DNA of 9,430 nucleotides from DATKEH01 sp035546355 (GCA_035546355.1 DATKEH010000041.1:1-9430); one strand, 5' to 3'; shown: positions 1 to 6,870, counted from the first letter of the stretch. Numbers and translations: made by a program. Notes: generated by a model not told the origin, from the letters alone.

Positions 1-439
1 TCACCTCGATGCGTTCGAAGCCGCCGCCCTCGGCGAGGATCTGCCGCATCGTCTCCTCGATCCGCTCCAGGTCCTCGGGCGTGAAGGCGCGGGAGAAGCG
101 GAAGTCGTACTGGAACTTGTCGCTGTGGTCCTGGCGGCCGACGTCGATCTCGACCTCCGGCCACAGCCGCTTGACGGCGTCGGCCAGCACGTGCTCGGCG
201 CTGTGGCGGACCAGCTCCCCCGCCCGTGGGCTGCGCGGGGTGAGGATCTCCAGCCGCCCCCCCTGTCGCAGGGGGTGGCGCAGGTCGATCAGGGCGTCGT
301 CGAGCTGGGCGCCGACGGCATCGCGCGCCAGGCGCGGCCCGATCGACGCCGCCACCTCCAGCGGCGTGGTGCCGGCGGGCACGACGCGCCGCGACCCGTC
401 GGGAAGGGTCAGCTCGATGGATTCCGCAGAGGAAGCCAT
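1..439 (-). CDS. thrS: Threonyl-tRNA synthetase, N-terminal part (cut by window edge)
   Basis: Cytoplasmic enzyme that charges tRNA-Thr with threonine. Only the first 146 codons are in the window; the catalytic class II core and anticodon-binding domain would lie beyond base 1. Residues about 7-67 form a TGS domain (LTLPDGSRR, then TTPLEVAASIG, ending GGRLEILTP). The second (editing, SAD-type) domain begins near residue 76 with HSAEH, which keeps the HxxxH metal-binding pair (H79, H83), followed by RLWPEVEIDVG and an acidic helix FTPEDLERIEETM. This order matches the N-terminus of bacterial ThrS. The ATG at 439 gives the standard N-terminus and no better in-frame start was seen upstream, but no convincing Shine-Dalgarno precedes it. 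It follows two tRNA-Val genes on the same strand, 78 bases downstream of the nearer one. No T-box-like leader was seen in that gap. Confidence 0.93.
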   Translation of the reverse strand, partial: MASSAESIELTLPDGSRRVVPAGTTPLEVAASIGPRLARDAVGAQLDDALIDLRHPLRQGGRLEILTPRSPRAGELVRHSAEHVLADAVKRLWPEVEIDVGRQDHSDKFQYDFRFSRAFTPEDLERIEETMRQILAEGGGFERIEV

Positions 440-517
440 GGCACGATCAGGGGCTCGCAGGGAACCGCACGCGGACGCTATCGGCGGGTGGGCACGGAGG
501 GGGCAGGGGCCGGAGCC

Positions 518-594
518 TGGTAGGCGCTGGCGGACTCGAACCGCCGACCTCTACCGTGTGAAGGTAGCGCTCTAACCAACTGAGCTAAGCGCCT
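518..594 (-). tRNA. tRNA-Val (anticodon CAC)
   Basis: A complete cloverleaf on the minus strand, 77 nt including an encoded CCA (518-520). Acceptor stem AGGCGCT/AGCGCCT, D arm GCTC..GAGC, anticodon stem CTACC/GGTAG with loop TTCACAC (anticodon CAC, reading GUG), variable loop AGGTC, T arm GGCGG TTCGAGT CCGCC, discriminator A73. All four stems pair perfectly. The first acceptor pair is A1-U72 rather than the usual G1-C72. It lies 67 bases downstream of tRNA-Val(GAC), probably in the same transcript. Confidence 0.97.
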
Positions 595-661
595 CCGTGC
601 GTGGATTCCGTCGTCTCTCTCCTCGCGGGCGTGCGGCGATGCGGCCACCGCTCGCGCATCC

Positions 662-738
662 TGGTAGGCCCGAGCGGACTCGAACCGCCGACCTCTACGA
701 TGTCAACGTAGCGCTCTAACCAACTGAGCTACGGGCCT
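662..738 (-). tRNA. tRNA-Val (anticodon GAC)
   Basis: A complete cloverleaf, 77 nt with encoded CCA (662-664). Acceptor stem AGGCCCG/CGGGCCT, D arm identical to the neighbouring tRNA, anticodon stem CTACG/CGTAG with loop TTGACAT (anticodon GAC, reading GUC and GUU), variable loop AGGTC, T arm GGCGG/CCGCT with a G-U pair at 49-65, discriminator A73. It differs from tRNA-Val(CAC) at 9 of 77 positions, six of which form three compensated base pairs. The two are therefore duplicated and diverged isoacceptors. Confidence 0.97.
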
Positions 739-745
739 GTTCCAG

Positions 746-771
746 CCCCCTCGCCCCGGCGGACGAGGGGG
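746..771 (-). terminator. Strong GC hairpin between vWA1 gene and tRNA-Val(GAC)
   Basis: CCCCCTCG (746-753) and CGAGGGGG (764-771) form a perfect 8-bp stem with a 10-nt loop. It lies 52 bases past the stop of the vWA1 gene and 7 bases before the tRNA. Neither strand has a T-tract after the stem, so it is not a canonical Rho-independent terminator. It could slow or end vWA1 transcription, or mark the start of the tRNA leader. Confidence 0.3.
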
Positions 772-774
772 GAA

Positions 775-803
775 AGAGTAGCAGAGCGGGTGCGACGGCG
801 CAA
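775..803 (-). promoter_or_regulatory. Possible sigma70-type promoter for the tRNA-Val pair
   Basis: Minus strand reads TTGCGC (803-798), a 17-base spacer ending in TGC, then TACTCT (780-775), followed by a pyrimidine/GC-rich discriminator. Spacing is ideal and the TG element gives an extended -10, but each hexamer matches the consensus at only 3 of 6 positions. Predicted transcription would begin near 768, about 30 bases before the mature tRNA. Support is by position and spacing only. Confidence 0.35.
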
Positions 804-823
804 GCAGCGCGCAGACGCCCGCC

Positions 824-2944
824 TCAGCCCACCCGGAAGCCGATCGAGCTGGTCTGCACCTGCCCGCTCTCGGGATGGGTGAGCGTCACCACCAGGGTGT
901 AGAGCCCCGGTCGCAGCCCCTGGGTGCGCAGGGTCGCCGGCAGCCGGTCGAGCCCTGCCGCCGCGGTGTAGCGGCCGCCGAGCTCGAGCGACACGCCGGG
1001 CACCGGCTGACCCTCCGCCGTCACCGCGTGCCCTTCGGCGCGCAGCTCCCCGGCCGGCAGGCCGTAGGCGACGAGCTCCAGCGCCGTCGCCCCGCTGGCG
1101 GCGACCACCGGCTCCGCCGCCGGGACGTAGGGCACCTGCTGCAGCGCCCCCTGCACCTCCTGCACCTGCATGAAGGGGTAGTCGACGTCCGGTCGCTCGG
1201 CCTCGGGGATGATGAGCCACTTGCCCTGGGGCTCGGGGAACAGGGGCGTCGCCAGCGCCGCCTCGGCGCCGAAGCTCGGCACCTCGAGCGAGGTGGTGGC
1301 CAGGCGGCTGGCGCCGGTCTGGCCGTTGCGCACCAGCACCCGCAGCTGGTAGCGCCCCGGCGGCAGATCGAGGTGGGCGAAGTACTTGAGGCCGCTGCCC
1401 AGCTGGTTGCCCATCTTCTCCAGGTCGAGACCCAGGGTGCGGGTGAAGTAGCCGGCTACCTCGCCGGTTCCGGTGAGGGCGTAGGCGTAGATCTCCACCG
1501 GCACCGGCTTGCTGCGGTCGGCGCCCGCCGCCAGCGAGCCGCCGTCGATCTCCACCAGCACCGGCACGTACGCCGCGCCCCCCTGGCGCGGGAACGGCGC
1601 GGCGAGGACGCTGGCGTAGAGGTCGCCGCCCACCTCGCCCCCCATGATCTCCTGCCCCATGTCGAGCTGCTGCGCTACCGCCGACCGCACCTCGCCGGGG
1701 TTGGGAGCGTGGAACCCCTGGCGGTGGAACAGCTCGGCGCCGGCAGGGCCGCCGACCAGCCGCACCCGCAGCCGGTGGTACTTGCCGTCGAGCTTCAGGT
1801 CGTCGGGGCGGATGGTGAGCAGGTAGGTGACGCTGGTGCTCCGCTGCATCCGGTCCATGGCCAATCCGAAGTCGTTGAAATTCTCGTACAGCTGGCCGCC
1901 GGTGTCCTTGGCCATCATCAGCAGCGACTCGGTGCCCGAGGCCCGGGGACGCATGTCGGCTCCCGCCTTGAGGCCTCCGATGTCGATGGCGTGGATGACC
2001 GCGTCGGCGCGCCGGAAGGCCTCCAGCATGTCCTGCATGCTGTTCTGCACCCGCCCGCTGCCGAACCCGGCGTCGCTGTCGACGTTCCAGATCTCGCCCC
2101 GCTCTCGCGCCACCGTCGATTCGGCGCTCTCCTGCGTCAGCCCGCGAGTGCCGGTGAGCAGGTCGCCGGGGATGCCCTCCGACAGGTAGACGACGTACTT
2201 GCGCCCCTCGATGTTGCCGATCAGCGAGGCGATGTCGGCCAGCGAGCGGCTGGTACCGACCACCCGCGTCTCGAGCTGGCGCCGCTGCACCTGCTCCTCC
2301 AGGCCGGCGAGCTCGCGGAGGTACTCCTCCACCGCGTCGGCGGCCTGCCCGCCGGTGCGGCCCGACGGCGTCGCTTCGCCGCCGGTCTCCCTGGGGGGGA
2401 TCAGGGTCAGCGACAGGGGATCGCGCTGCTGCTCCACCAGCTGCGGCGCGCCGAGGGTCTCCAGGGCCATCTCCACCTGCCGGCGATCGGAGGTGAAGCT
2501 CAGCACCAGGTTGGCGCCGCGAGCGGCGTTGACCACCACCGCCGCCAGGTCGGAGGGCTGCATCTGGTGGCGCACGAAATCGAGCGCCGCCTCCCGCGCC
2601 CGGCTGACGGCGGTGACGTCCGAGAACAGCAGGTCGAAGAGGAACAGGAAGTGGCGTCGCGCCGCCGCCGGCACGGCGGTCACCGGCCGGTCCGACACGC
2701 CGGCCTGGAGCAGCGCCAGGTCGACGACCTCGAAGTCGACGATCGGTTGCGCCTTGCGGCCGATCGACACCTCGAAGTCGTCCCGGGTGAGGCCCCGCAC
2801 CGGCTCCCCTCGGTGCGTCACGTAGACCGGGACCTCCACCACCACTACCTGGGTAGTCTCTCCGAATTCCCGCCGCTGGGCCGGCGCGACGGCGGCGACC
2901 AGCAGCAGCAGGGCGATCAGCGGCAGCGAGAGCTTCTTGTGCAT
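824..2944 (-). CDS. Secreted vWA-like protein 1 (VWFA-related Acidobacterial domain), imperfect MIDAS
   Basis: A 706-residue exported protein. Residues 1-23 are a classic signal peptide (MHKK, hydrophobic run, cleavage near APAQ). Residues about 32-75 hold the entry motif of this family (VVVVEVPVYV, then GLTRDDFEVS). The vWA-like fold follows: strand RHFLFLFD at 97-104, DLAAVVV near 132, a charged helical insert at about 200-232, EGRKYVVYLSEG at 246-257 and ADAVIHAIDIGG at 313-324. The MIDAS position reads D104-L-L106-F-S108, so the first Ser of DxSxS is Leu. Residues about 455-706 look like two beta-rich domains, including LDLPPG, RVLVRN and a PLFPEPQGKW junction. The ATG at 2944 has GGAGA four bases upstream. 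The function is unknown; the family is usually viewed as extracytoplasmic protein-binding or adhesion-like. It is a paralogue of the protein at 4681-6870, sharing many motifs along its whole length, and it is transcribed divergently from the FG-GAP gene. Confidence 0.93.
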   Translation of the reverse strand: MHKKLSLPLIALLLLVAAVAPAQRREFGETTQVVVVEVPVYVTHRGEPVRGLTRDDFEVSIGRKAQPIVDFEVVDLALLQAGVSDRPVTAVPAAARRHFLFLFDLLFSDVTAVSRAREAALDFVRHQMQPSDLAAVVVNAARGANLVLSFTSDRRQVEMALETLGAPQLVEQQRDPLSLTLIPPRETGGEATPSGRTGGQAADAVEEYLRELAGLEEQVQRRQLETRVVGTSRSLADIASLIGNIEGRKYVVYLSEGIPGDLLTGTRGLTQESAESTVARERGEIWNVDSDAGFGSGRVQNSMQDMLEAFRRADAVIHAIDIGGLKAGADMRPRASGTESLLMMAKDTGGQLYENFNDFGLAMDRMQRSTSVTYLLTIRPDDLKLDGKYHRLRVRLVGGPAGAELFHRQGFHAPNPGEVRSAVAQQLDMGQEIMGGEVGGDLYASVLAAPFPRQGGAAYVPVLVEIDGGSLAAGADRSKPVPVEIYAYALTGTGEVAGYFTRTLGLDLEKMGNQLGSGLKYFAHLDLPPGRYQLRVLVRNGQTGASRLATTSLEVPSFGAEAALATPLFPEPQGKWLIIPEAERPDVDYPFMQVQEVQGALQQVPYVPAAEPVVAASGATALELVAYGLPAGELRAEGHAVTAEGQPVPGVSLELGGRYTAAAGLDRLPATLRTQGLRPGLYTLVVTLTHPESGQVQTSSIGFRVG

Positions 2945-2997
2945 CGTCTCTCCACGGCAGGGGCTCGGCGCCCCCGGGTCGTTGCTTCGGTCACGTC

Positions 2998-3003
2998 AGT
3001 ATA
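2998..3003 (-). promoter_or_regulatory. Possible -10 element for vWA1 gene
   Basis: The minus strand reads TATACT here, 5 of 6 to the TATAAT consensus, in an otherwise very GC-rich gap. Transcription from it would start near 2991, leaving a leader of about 47 bases before the ATG at 2944. No convincing -35 hexamer lies 16-18 bases upstream. The element overlaps the left arm of the inverted repeat at 2999-3035. Confidence 0.35.
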
Positions 3004-3035
3004 GCGGGGGCCACCACCACCCCCTCGTGCTATAC
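2999..3035. repeat. 7-bp inverted repeat in the divergent intergenic region
   Basis: GTATAGC (2999-3005) and GCTATAC (3029-3035) are perfect inverted copies with 23 bases between them, so their centres are 30 bp apart, close to three helical turns. They are the only AT-rich islands in the 106-bp gap between the vWA1 and FG-GAP genes. They could be operator half-sites for a shared regulator or simply the -10 regions of back-to-back promoters. The sequence does not decide between these. Confidence 0.4.
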
Positions 3036-3038
3036 GTT

Positions 3039-3042
3039 GGAG
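3039..3042 (+). promoter_or_regulatory. Shine-Dalgarno fixing the FG-GAP gene start at 3051
   Basis: GGAG lies eight bases before the ATG at 3051. The reading frame is open back to an ATG at 2937, but that longer start lies inside the 5' end of the opposite gene and would bury the signal peptide behind 38 low-complexity residues. The GGAG and the signal peptide both favour 3051. Confidence 0.7.
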
Positions 3043-3050
3043 CGTCTGCG

Positions 3051-4691
3051 ATGCCCAGATCCTTCGCGCCGCTGCTCGCCCTGCTGCTGGTGGCGCCCGG
3101 CGCGGCCGCCGCGGCGACCTGGTTCCGCGATGTCACCGCCGCCTGGGGCATCGACTTCCGCCATCGTCACGGCGGCGGCGGCGACTTCTACATGATCGAG
3201 ACCATGGGCTCGGGGGTGGTGATCCTCGACTACGACGGCGACGGCGACCGCGACCTGCTGTTCCTCGACAGCGGGCCCTTGCCCCTGGACCCGTCGGCAC
3301 GGCCGCGCCATGCCCTGCTGCGCAACGACGGCGGCGGCCGCTGGCTCGACGTCACCGCCCGCGCCGGCCTCGACCAGGCCGGCTACGCGATGGGAGTGAC
3401 GGCGGGCGACGTCGACGGCGACGGCGAGCTCGACCTCTACGTCACCGCCTTCGGCCCCAACCTGCTGCTGCGCAACCGCGGCGACGGGTCGTACGAGGAG
3501 GTGGGCGCCGCGGCCGGGGTGGCCGACCCTTCGTGGGGCGCCTCGGCGACGCTGTTCGACGCCGATGGCGACGGCGACCTGGACCTCTACGTCACCCACT
3601 ACGTCGACTTCTCGTTCGCCGACAACGTCGTCTGCGGCGACCTGGAGAGGGGCCTGCGCTCCTACTGCCATCCCGACGTCTACCGCGGCCTCCCCGACCG
3701 CTTCTTCCGCAACCGCGGCGACGGCACCTTCGACGACGCCACCGCCGCGGCGGGGTTCGGTCAGGCCATCGGACCCGGTCTCGGGGTGGTGGCAGCGGAC
3801 CTCGACGGCGACGGCTGGACCGACCTCTACGTCGCCAACGACATGGCCGCCAACTTCCTGTTCCACAACCGCGGCGACGGCACCTTCGAGGAGGTGGCGC
3901 TGCTCTCGGGCACCGCCTTCAGCGACCTGGGGCGCCCGGAAGCGGGGATGGGGATCGCCGTCGGCGACGTCGACGGCAACGGCCACCCCGACCTGCTGGT
4001 CACCCACCTGGACCTGCAGTCCAATGCCCTCTACCTCAACCAGGGGGGGATGCTGTTCGTCGATGGCCGCTACGAGGCGAGGATCGCCGAGCCCTCGCTC
4101 TACAAGGTCGGCTTCGGCGTCGACGCCGCCGACTTCGACCAGGACGGCGACCTCGACGTGGTGGTGGCCAACGGCCACATCATCCACAACGTCGAGCAGT
4201 TCGGCACCGGTACCACCTTCGCGCAGCGCAACCAGCTGTTCGCGAACCGCGGCGGCGGCGTGCTGCGCGAGGTGGGCTCCTCGGGGCTCGACGCGGTGCG
4301 CCCCAGCCGCGGCCTGGCGGTCGGCGACCTCGACGGCGACGGCGACCTCGACCTGGCGATCAACAACTCGGACGCTGCGGCCGAGGTCTACGAGAACGTG
4401 GTGGCGCGGCCGGGTCGATGGCTGCAGATCGACCTCGCCGGCGGCGGCGGCGTCGGCGCCGGCGGCATCGGGGCCGTCGTCAGCCTCGCCTCGGCCGCCG
4501 GCGCACCGCGGATGCGCGAGGTCCGCACCGCCTCCTCCTACCTGTCGCAGAACGATCTCACCGTGCACCTCGGCCTGGGCGACGCCGCGGCCGCCGAGGG
4601 GGTGGAAGTGCGCTGGCCCGACGGCAGGCGGCAGCGGTTCGCCCGCCTGCCCGCCGACCACCGCCTCCGGCTGCGTCCTCCTACCTCCTGA
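3051..4691 (+). CDS. Secreted CRTAC1-like protein: seven-motif FG-GAP/VCBS propeller with ASPIC/UnbV domain
   Basis: A 546-residue exported protein. Residues 1-22 form a signal peptide (MPRS, Leu-rich core, APGAAAAA). Seven DxDxDG-type calcium-binding loops start at residues 60, 120, 170, 250, 306, 361 and 426, each followed by a hydrophobic strand such as LDLYVT, as expected for a seven-bladed beta-propeller. Several blades also carry the (F/L)xNRGDGTF turn. Between blades three and four is a longer insert with C195 and C206, which could form a disulfide outside the cytoplasm. Residues about 455-540 match the ASPIC/UnbV domain (GAVVSL, RTASSYLSQ, HLGLG, VEVRWPDG). Family members are extracellular or periplasmic; the bacterial ones have no agreed biochemical role, with Ca-dependent adhesion or protein interaction the usual suggestion. 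The gene is monocistronic by position: divergent from vWA1 and convergent with vWA2, overlapping the latter's last 11 bases. Confidence 0.95.
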   Translation: MPRSFAPLLALLLVAPGAAAAATWFRDVTAAWGIDFRHRHGGGGDFYMIETMGSGVVILDYDGDGDRDLLFLDSGPLPLDPSARPRHALLRNDGGGRWLDVTARAGLDQAGYAMGVTAGDVDGDGELDLYVTAFGPNLLLRNRGDGSYEEVGAAAGVADPSWGASATLFDADGDGDLDLYVTHYVDFSFADNVVCGDLERGLRSYCHPDVYRGLPDRFFRNRGDGTFDDATAAAGFGQAIGPGLGVVAADLDGDGWTDLYVANDMAANFLFHNRGDGTFEEVALLSGTAFSDLGRPEAGMGIAVGDVDGNGHPDLLVTHLDLQSNALYLNQGGMLFVDGRYEARIAEPSLYKVGFGVDAADFDQDGDLDVVVANGHIIHNVEQFGTGTTFAQRNQLFANRGGGVLREVGSSGLDAVRPSRGLAVGDLDGDGDLDLAINNSDAAAEVYENVVARPGRWLQIDLAGGGGVGAGGIGAVVSLASAAGAPRMREVRTASSYLSQNDLTVHLGLGDAAAAEGVEVRWPDGRRQRFARLPADHRLRLRPPTS

Positions 4692-6870
4692 TCGCGAAGG
4701 GGCTGGCGCTCTGGTGACGGGCTCCGGTGGCGGGGTCGACCACCGCCACCTGCAGGAAGTAGTCACCCACCGGCAGCTCGTCGGGGCGGAAGGTGGCGAC
4801 CACGCCATCCAGCCCTTCGATCCCCGTCACCGTCCGCCGCACCCCGTCGAGCGCCGCGGCGGCTACGTCCTCGCCGGCGGCGTCGAGCACCCGCCCCTCG
4901 ACGGCCAGCTCACCGGCTCCCAGGTTGTAGGCCACCAGGCAGAGCCGCGCCGGGGCGCCGGGCTCGAGGCTCGGCCGGGCGGCGGGGATGTAGGGGTCTC
5001 CCTCCCCCACGAAGGGGTAGATCACGCTCCCCTGCCCCTCCTGGCCGCGCTCTCGCACCAGCACCCAGTTGCCCTGGACCTCGGGGAAGAACGGCGGCAG
5101 CAGCACCGGCTCGCTGCGGTCGAACGCCGGCACCAGGATGGGCACCGCGCGCACGCCGCTGCGGCCGGTCTCGGCATTCCGCACCAGCACGCGCACCAGG
5201 TGCTCGCCGGGGGGCAGCTCGAGGTGGCCGTAGAACTTGAGGCCGGTGCCGGCGAAGGCCCCCCGCGAGCCGCCGAGGTCGAGCCCCACCTGCTGGGTGA
5301 AGAAGTCGCGGATCTCGCCATCGGGGGCGCTGGCGTAGGCGTAGAGCTCGACCCGTAGCTGGTCCCCTCGCTGCCCGGCCATCAGCTGCTCCCCATCGAT
5401 CTCCAGGATCACCGGCACGTAGGCGCGGCCGTCGCCGGCGCGGAAGGCGGCCAGCAGGACCTCCATCGGCACCTGGCCGACCGGCGCCGCGGCGGCGATC
5501 GCCTCCGAGGCGAGCAGGTTGCGCTCCACCGGGTGCAGCTCGGGGAAGGGCCGCGGCTCGTAGTACCCCTCACGGTGCGACACGCGGGTGCCGCGCTGCG
5601 GGTCGCGCAGGCGCACCTCCAGCCGTCGATAGCGCCCGTCGTGGCGCAGCCCCTCGGGGCGGAAGCTCAACAGGTAGGTCACCGACGAGCTCTCGAGCAC
5701 CCTCGAGAGCTGGTGGCCGAGGTCGTTGGCGTCCTCGAACAGATGGCCGCCGGTCTCGTTCGCCATGTAGAACAGGGCGTCGGTGCCCGGCGCCCGCCCG
5801 CCGGCCGCCGGGGTGTCCAGGTCGGTGTGCAGGCCGCCGATGTCCACCGCCTGGATCACCACGTCGGAGCGGCGCAGCTGCTCGAGCATGCGACCGAGCT
5901 CCCGCTGCAGGCCGGCGTTGCCGAACATGTCGTCGGTGTCGACCATCCAGTGGCCGCCGCGCGCCATGTCCAGGTTGTCGATCACCTGGCGCTCGTCGCC
6001 GAGGTTGGGCTGGCGGCCCATCAGCAGCCGGCTGTCGAAGCCCTCCGAGAAGTAGACCAGGTGTTTGCGCCCCTCGACGCTGTTGAGCAGCCGGCCGAGA
6101 TCGGTCAGCGAGCGCGACCAACTGGTGATGCGGCTGCGGGCGTACGACTTCTCGACCTTCTCGAACTGCCGCGACAGGATCTTCGCCGACTCGGTGCCGG
6201 CCTCGGCGATCGCCTCGGTGATGTCCCGCGTCTCTCCCTGCGCCGTCATCAGGTTCTCGAAGTTGGCCTCCGTCCCCGGCGGGGTGATCACCAGGTTCAG
6301 CGGGTCGTTGGCGGCGATGTCCTGCCGCCTGACACCGAGGCTGTCGATGGCGTGGGCGAGCTGGCCGCGGTCGGGCGTGAAGCTGAGGATCAGGCGCGGC
6401 CCCTGCTCGTGGCTGTAGGTGGCCACCGCCGCCAGATCGGTGGGGTGCATCCCGTGCAGCACGAAATCCCGCGCCGCCCGCCGCGCCTTCAGCACCGCCG
6501 TCGGCGAGGAGAAGGAGAAGTCGAAGAGGAACAGGAAGTGCCGCCGCGCCACCGGCGGCAGGTCACGCCCCTGCAGCGAGGGCAGCGCCCGCAGGACGTC
6601 GAGGTCGATCACCTCGACGCCGTCGATCGGCACCGGCCGGCCATTGTCGAGCAGCTGGAAATCCTCGGCGGTGAGGCCGCGCACCGGCTTGCCGTCCCTG
6701 CCGAGCACGTTGACCGGCACCTCGACCACCACCACCTCTTCGCGGCCTTCGAACGACGTCTGCGCCCTCGCGTCGGCCGCCTGGCCGATCAGCGGCGAGG
6801 CCAGCAACGCCGCGGCGAGGACGGCGAACAGGGGGTTGCACGGGAAGGAGGAGGTTTCGTTCAGCGGCAT
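4681..6870 (-). CDS. Secreted vWA-like protein 2 (VWFA-related Acidobacterial domain), intact DxSxS motif
   Basis: A 729-residue paralogue of the protein at 824-2944. Residues about 14-36 form the hydrophobic core and cleavage region of a signal peptide (AVLAAALLASPLIGQAADARAQ region), though the first 13 residues have no Lys or Arg, which is unusual. Then come VVVVEVPVNV and GLTAEDFQLL (46-74), the vWA strand RHFLFLFD with an intact MIDAS D117-F-S119-F-S121, DLAAVATYS at 145, a charged helical insert at about 205-250, EGRKHLVYFSEG at 266-277 and SDVVIQAVDIGG at 335-346. Two beta-rich C-terminal domains (about 480-600 and 615-729) parallel those of paralogue 1 (AYVPV.LEIDG, LELPPG, RVLVRN, FFPEVQGNW). 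The ATG at 6870 was chosen because AGGAG lies seven bases upstream and it starts the signal peptide. It lies 70 bases after the DUF3179 stop on the same strand, probably in one operon. Its function is unknown; the intact motif suggests divalent-metal-dependent ligand binding. Confidence 0.93.
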   Translation of the reverse strand: MPLNETSSFPCNPLFAVLAAALLASPLIGQAADARAQTSFEGREEVVVVEVPVNVLGRDGKPVRGLTAEDFQLLDNGRPVPIDGVEVIDLDVLRALPSLQGRDLPPVARRHFLFLFDFSFSSPTAVLKARRAARDFVLHGMHPTDLAAVATYSHEQGPRLILSFTPDRGQLAHAIDSLGVRRQDIAANDPLNLVITPPGTEANFENLMTAQGETRDITEAIAEAGTESAKILSRQFEKVEKSYARSRITSWSRSLTDLGRLLNSVEGRKHLVYFSEGFDSRLLMGRQPNLGDERQVIDNLDMARGGHWMVDTDDMFGNAGLQRELGRMLEQLRRSDVVIQAVDIGGLHTDLDTPAAGGRAPGTDALFYMANETGGHLFEDANDLGHQLSRVLESSSVTYLLSFRPEGLRHDGRYRRLEVRLRDPQRGTRVSHREGYYEPRPFPELHPVERNLLASEAIAAAAPVGQVPMEVLLAAFRAGDGRAYVPVILEIDGEQLMAGQRGDQLRVELYAYASAPDGEIRDFFTQQVGLDLGGSRGAFAGTGLKFYGHLELPPGEHLVRVLVRNAETGRSGVRAVPILVPAFDRSEPVLLPPFFPEVQGNWVLVRERGQEGQGSVIYPFVGEGDPYIPAARPSLEPGAPARLCLVAYNLGAGELAVEGRVLDAAGEDVAAAALDGVRRTVTGIEGLDGVVATFRPDELPVGDYFLQVAVVDPATGARHQSASPFAIRR

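Noticed and set aside
440..517. T-box or other tRNA-sensing leader before thrS
   Set aside because: The 78-base gap is too short, has no T-box sequence and no terminator with a T-run.
875..3004. Long plus-strand open frame of 709 codons opposite vWA1
   Set aside because: Its product is His/Arg/Gln-rich with no domain, as expected from the antisense of a GC-rich gene; the minus-strand frame has a signal peptide, Shine-Dalgarno and family motifs.
3028..3036. TGCTATACG as an extended -10 for the FG-GAP gene
   Set aside because: Transcription would start near 3043, after the GGAG at 3039-3042, so the transcript would lose its Shine-Dalgarno. The sequence is kept only as an arm of the inverted repeat.
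2937..3050. Upstream ATG at 2937 as the start of the FG-GAP protein
   Set aside because: It overlaps the 5' end of the divergent gene and would place 38 non-conserved residues before a perfect signal peptide; the ATG at 3051 has GGAG at the right distance.
3221..4350. Repeated GACGGCGACGGCGA-like DNA tracts
   Set aside because: They simply encode the repeated Asp-Gly calcium loops of the FG-GAP protein; spacing follows the protein blades, so no CRISPR or independent DNA repeat is implied.
3030..4808. Minus-strand open frame of 592 codons opposite the FG-GAP gene
   Set aside because: It is a Val/Ala/Glu-rich mirror of the repeated GAC-GGC Ca-loop codons, has no recognisable domain, and runs into the vWA2 end in a different frame.
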